From the NCBI GenBank assembly GCA_944390505.1, contig CALXQF010000077.1:1-6550 (forward strand): a stretch of DNA of 6,550 bases, read 5' to 3'. Below, in pieces: positions 5,876 to 6,550 of the stretch. Within the stretch, counting starts at the first letter, position 1; every line of letters starts with the position of its first letter. The position numbers and the translations under genes are program-made. The notes under the pieces are model-generated. The model was given only the letters and a program-made list of their open reading frames with translations. It was not told the origin of the DNA and did not search any database. Source of the stretch: an uncultured Clostridia bacterium (GTDB taxonomy: Bacteria; Bacillota; Clostridia; TANB77; CAG-508).

Positions 5876-6350
5876 ATGACATGAAAAATCCTGATATAAT
5901 GAGATAGAAAAAAGATGGTTCAGATAAGTTGATAGAAATCATTTGAAGCAATATTTTTTCTAATCTAATGCTCAATATGCCAAACAAAAAAGCAGCAATT
6001 AGATAAAGTAAATAGTGTAATCGAAAACCTTTTTGAGAATTAGCCTGTTTGCATAAAATAGGAATACAGCCAAGAATAAGTCCAATAAAACAAAATTTAG
6101 TAGGCATAGGATAAGTATTAAATAAAAAACTTAATAGTTTTCCTACTAAAACAATTCCTACTATACCACCAAGAACGAGAGGAAGTAAAAATAGAAAATT
6201 TTTTTTGAAATCTTTAAAAATATTCAAAATACTGTCAATTAGCTTTTCGTAGATGCCGAAAATGACACATAATACTCCACTACTAATACCTGGTAGAATA
6301 GCTCCACTACCTATTAGAATTCCTTTGCAAAAAGAAGAAAGAAATTTCAT
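5847..6350 (-). CDS. DUF368 N-terminal half, translatable as it stands
   Basis: Without recoding, translation from the ATG at 6350 gives 167 residues ending at TAG 5847. The first 164 are normal family sequence: ILPGISSG and the following helix (GVLCVIFGIYEKL), then several strongly hydrophobic segments separated by short Lys-rich loops. The last three (RSK) are frameshift product. An in-frame ATG at 6359 lies immediately next to the AAAGG of the ribosome binding site, with no spacing, so 6350 is preferred. The product lacks the second PG-[IV]-S-S motif and the C-terminal helices and is probably unstable or inactive alone. Confidence 0.6.
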   Translation of the reverse strand: MKFLSSFCKGILIGSGAILPGISSGVLCVIFGIYEKLIDSILNIFKDFKKNFLFLLPLVLGGIVGIVLVGKLLSFLFNTYPMPTKFCFIGLILGCIPILCKQANSQKGFRLHYLLYLIAAFLFGILSIRLEKILLQMISINLSEPSFFYLIISGFFMSFGIVVPRSK

Positions 6351-6358
6351 TATACTCA

Positions 6359-6364
6359 TCCTTT
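6359..6364 (-). promoter_or_regulatory. Ribosome binding site of the DUF368 gene
   Basis: AAAGGA on the minus strand (6364-6359) lies 8 bases before the ATG at 6350. It overlaps the earlier in-frame ATG at 6359, which argues for initiation at 6350. I could not identify a convincing promoter for this gene in the AT-rich stretch beyond it. Confidence 0.6.
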
Positions 6365-6403
6365 CAAAAATTTTGTTATAATATATTTACGTCATATAAG
6401 ACG

Positions 6404-6422
6404 ATTGTAATATAAATACAAT
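6404..6422. repeat. Short dyad in the DUF368/tRNA divergent gap
   Basis: ATTGTA (6404-6409) and TACAAT (6417-6422) form a 6-bp dyad with a 7-base centre. CGTC/GACG (6390-6393, 6400-6403) forms another small one beside it. The spacing would suit a dimeric repressor site upstream of the DUF368 gene, but short palindromes are frequent in DNA this AT-rich. Confidence 0.2.
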
Positions 6423-6441
6423 AGAGATGTAATATAACAAT

Positions 6442-6471
6442 ATTCATAAAAAATGAAAAAATTCATAAAAA
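6442..6471 (+). repeat. A-rich direct repeat upstream of the tRNA promoter
   Basis: ATTCATAAAAA occurs at 6442-6452 and again at 6461-6471, 19 bases apart, ending 3 bases before the -35 box at 6475. With the A run at 6455-6461 this resembles the UP elements (A/T tracts contacting the RNA polymerase alpha subunit) found upstream of strong stable-RNA promoters. Confidence 0.4.
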
Positions 6472-6474
6472 GGA

Positions 6475-6503
6475 TTGACAAATGAAAACGAAAAGTTTAT
6501 AAT
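6475..6503 (+). promoter_or_regulatory. Full-consensus sigma-A promoter of the tRNA-Gly gene
   Basis: TTGACA (6475-6480), a 17-base spacer and TATAAT (6498-6503) match the consensus at all twelve positions. Transcription should begin near 6510, about 13 bases before the mature tRNA 5' end at 6523. This is the strongest promoter in the window, as expected for a stable-RNA gene. Confidence 0.9.
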
Positions 6504-6522
6504 AATATCTGTTCACAGCAAT

Positions 6523-6550
6523 GCAGGTGTAGTTCAATGGTAGAATTCCA
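6523..6550 (+). tRNA. tRNA-Gly, 5' part only (cut by the window end)
   Basis: GCAGGTG (6523-6529) is the 5' acceptor strand, TA the linker, and GTTC (6532-6535) with GAAT (6543-6546) the D stem around AATGGTA. The string TGTAGTTCAATGGTAGAA is typical of bacterial tRNA-Gly. The sequence stops three bases into the anticodon stem, so the anticodon is not visible. Glycine identity rests on similarity of this 5' part alone. Further tRNA genes may follow beyond the window. Confidence 0.85.

Larger units (their letters stand above)
5534..6350 (-). pseudogene. DUF368 (PopT-type) polyprenyl-phosphate translocase, split by a +1 frameshift
   Basis: DUF368 proteins are multi-pass membrane proteins; characterised members (PopT) return undecaprenyl phosphate across the cytoplasmic membrane for cell-wall lipid recycling. 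The family has two homologous halves, each with a P-G-[IV]-S-S motif. Here the first is ILPGISSG (residues 18-25 from the ATG at 6350). The second is broken: the frame reads GIVVP then RSK and stops at 5847, while the next frame reads GVSSSVILMTLGVY. Dropping one base, the C at 5858 on the coding strand (CCACGGA to CCAGGA), joins them as GIVVPGVSSSVILM and yields 271 residues, close to a normal family length. Both halves look otherwise well conserved, so this is a very recent mutation, a sequence error, or, less likely, recoding. Confidence 0.85.

Overview
The window is AT-rich, low-GC Gram-positive DNA, most likely from a Clostridia-like Bacillota. The reasons are strong A/T codon bias with AGA as the main arginine codon, AAGGAG-type ribosome binding sites, near-consensus sigma-A promoters, and the protein families present. 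I cannot name a genus. Most of it reads as chromosomal housekeeping DNA. No CRISPR array, phage module, recognisable transposase or defence cluster is visible.

Left part (1-2475, + strand): a GC-rich scrap at the window edge; a 128-aa two-helix membrane protein with a long Lys/Glu-rich helix and no visible Shine-Dalgarno; then a full-length FtsH membrane AAA+ zinc protease with an unusual Asn-rich N-terminal tail. Centre (2476-3503): a 151-bp element bounded by perfect 23-bp inverted repeats fills the gap between the convergent ftsH and RluA/RluD-type pseudouridine synthase genes. The synthase gene has a near-perfect promoter whose predicted transcription start is the A of its ATG, so its mRNA may be leaderless.

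Right part (3678-5473, + strand): a small membrane-anchored protein resembling only the N-terminal half of a GT2 glycosyltransferase, then a U32-family protein of the TrhP/YrrO type (tRNA wobble-uridine hydroxylation) with its own promoter and terminator. On the minus strand (5534-6350) lies a DUF368/PopT-type polyprenyl-phosphate translocase gene, split by a single extra base exactly at its second conserved PG-[IV]-S-S motif. Divergent from it, the window ends inside a tRNA-Gly gene with a full-consensus promoter.

Several genes share a translation or tRNA theme (pseudouridine synthase, U32 hydroxylase, tRNA-Gly), but they sit in separate transcription units and I see no sign of one dedicated operon. 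The items most worth a second look are the inverted-repeat element, the DUF368 frameshift, the leaderless start, and the two small uncharacterised membrane proteins. I did not find a convincing new multi-gene system.
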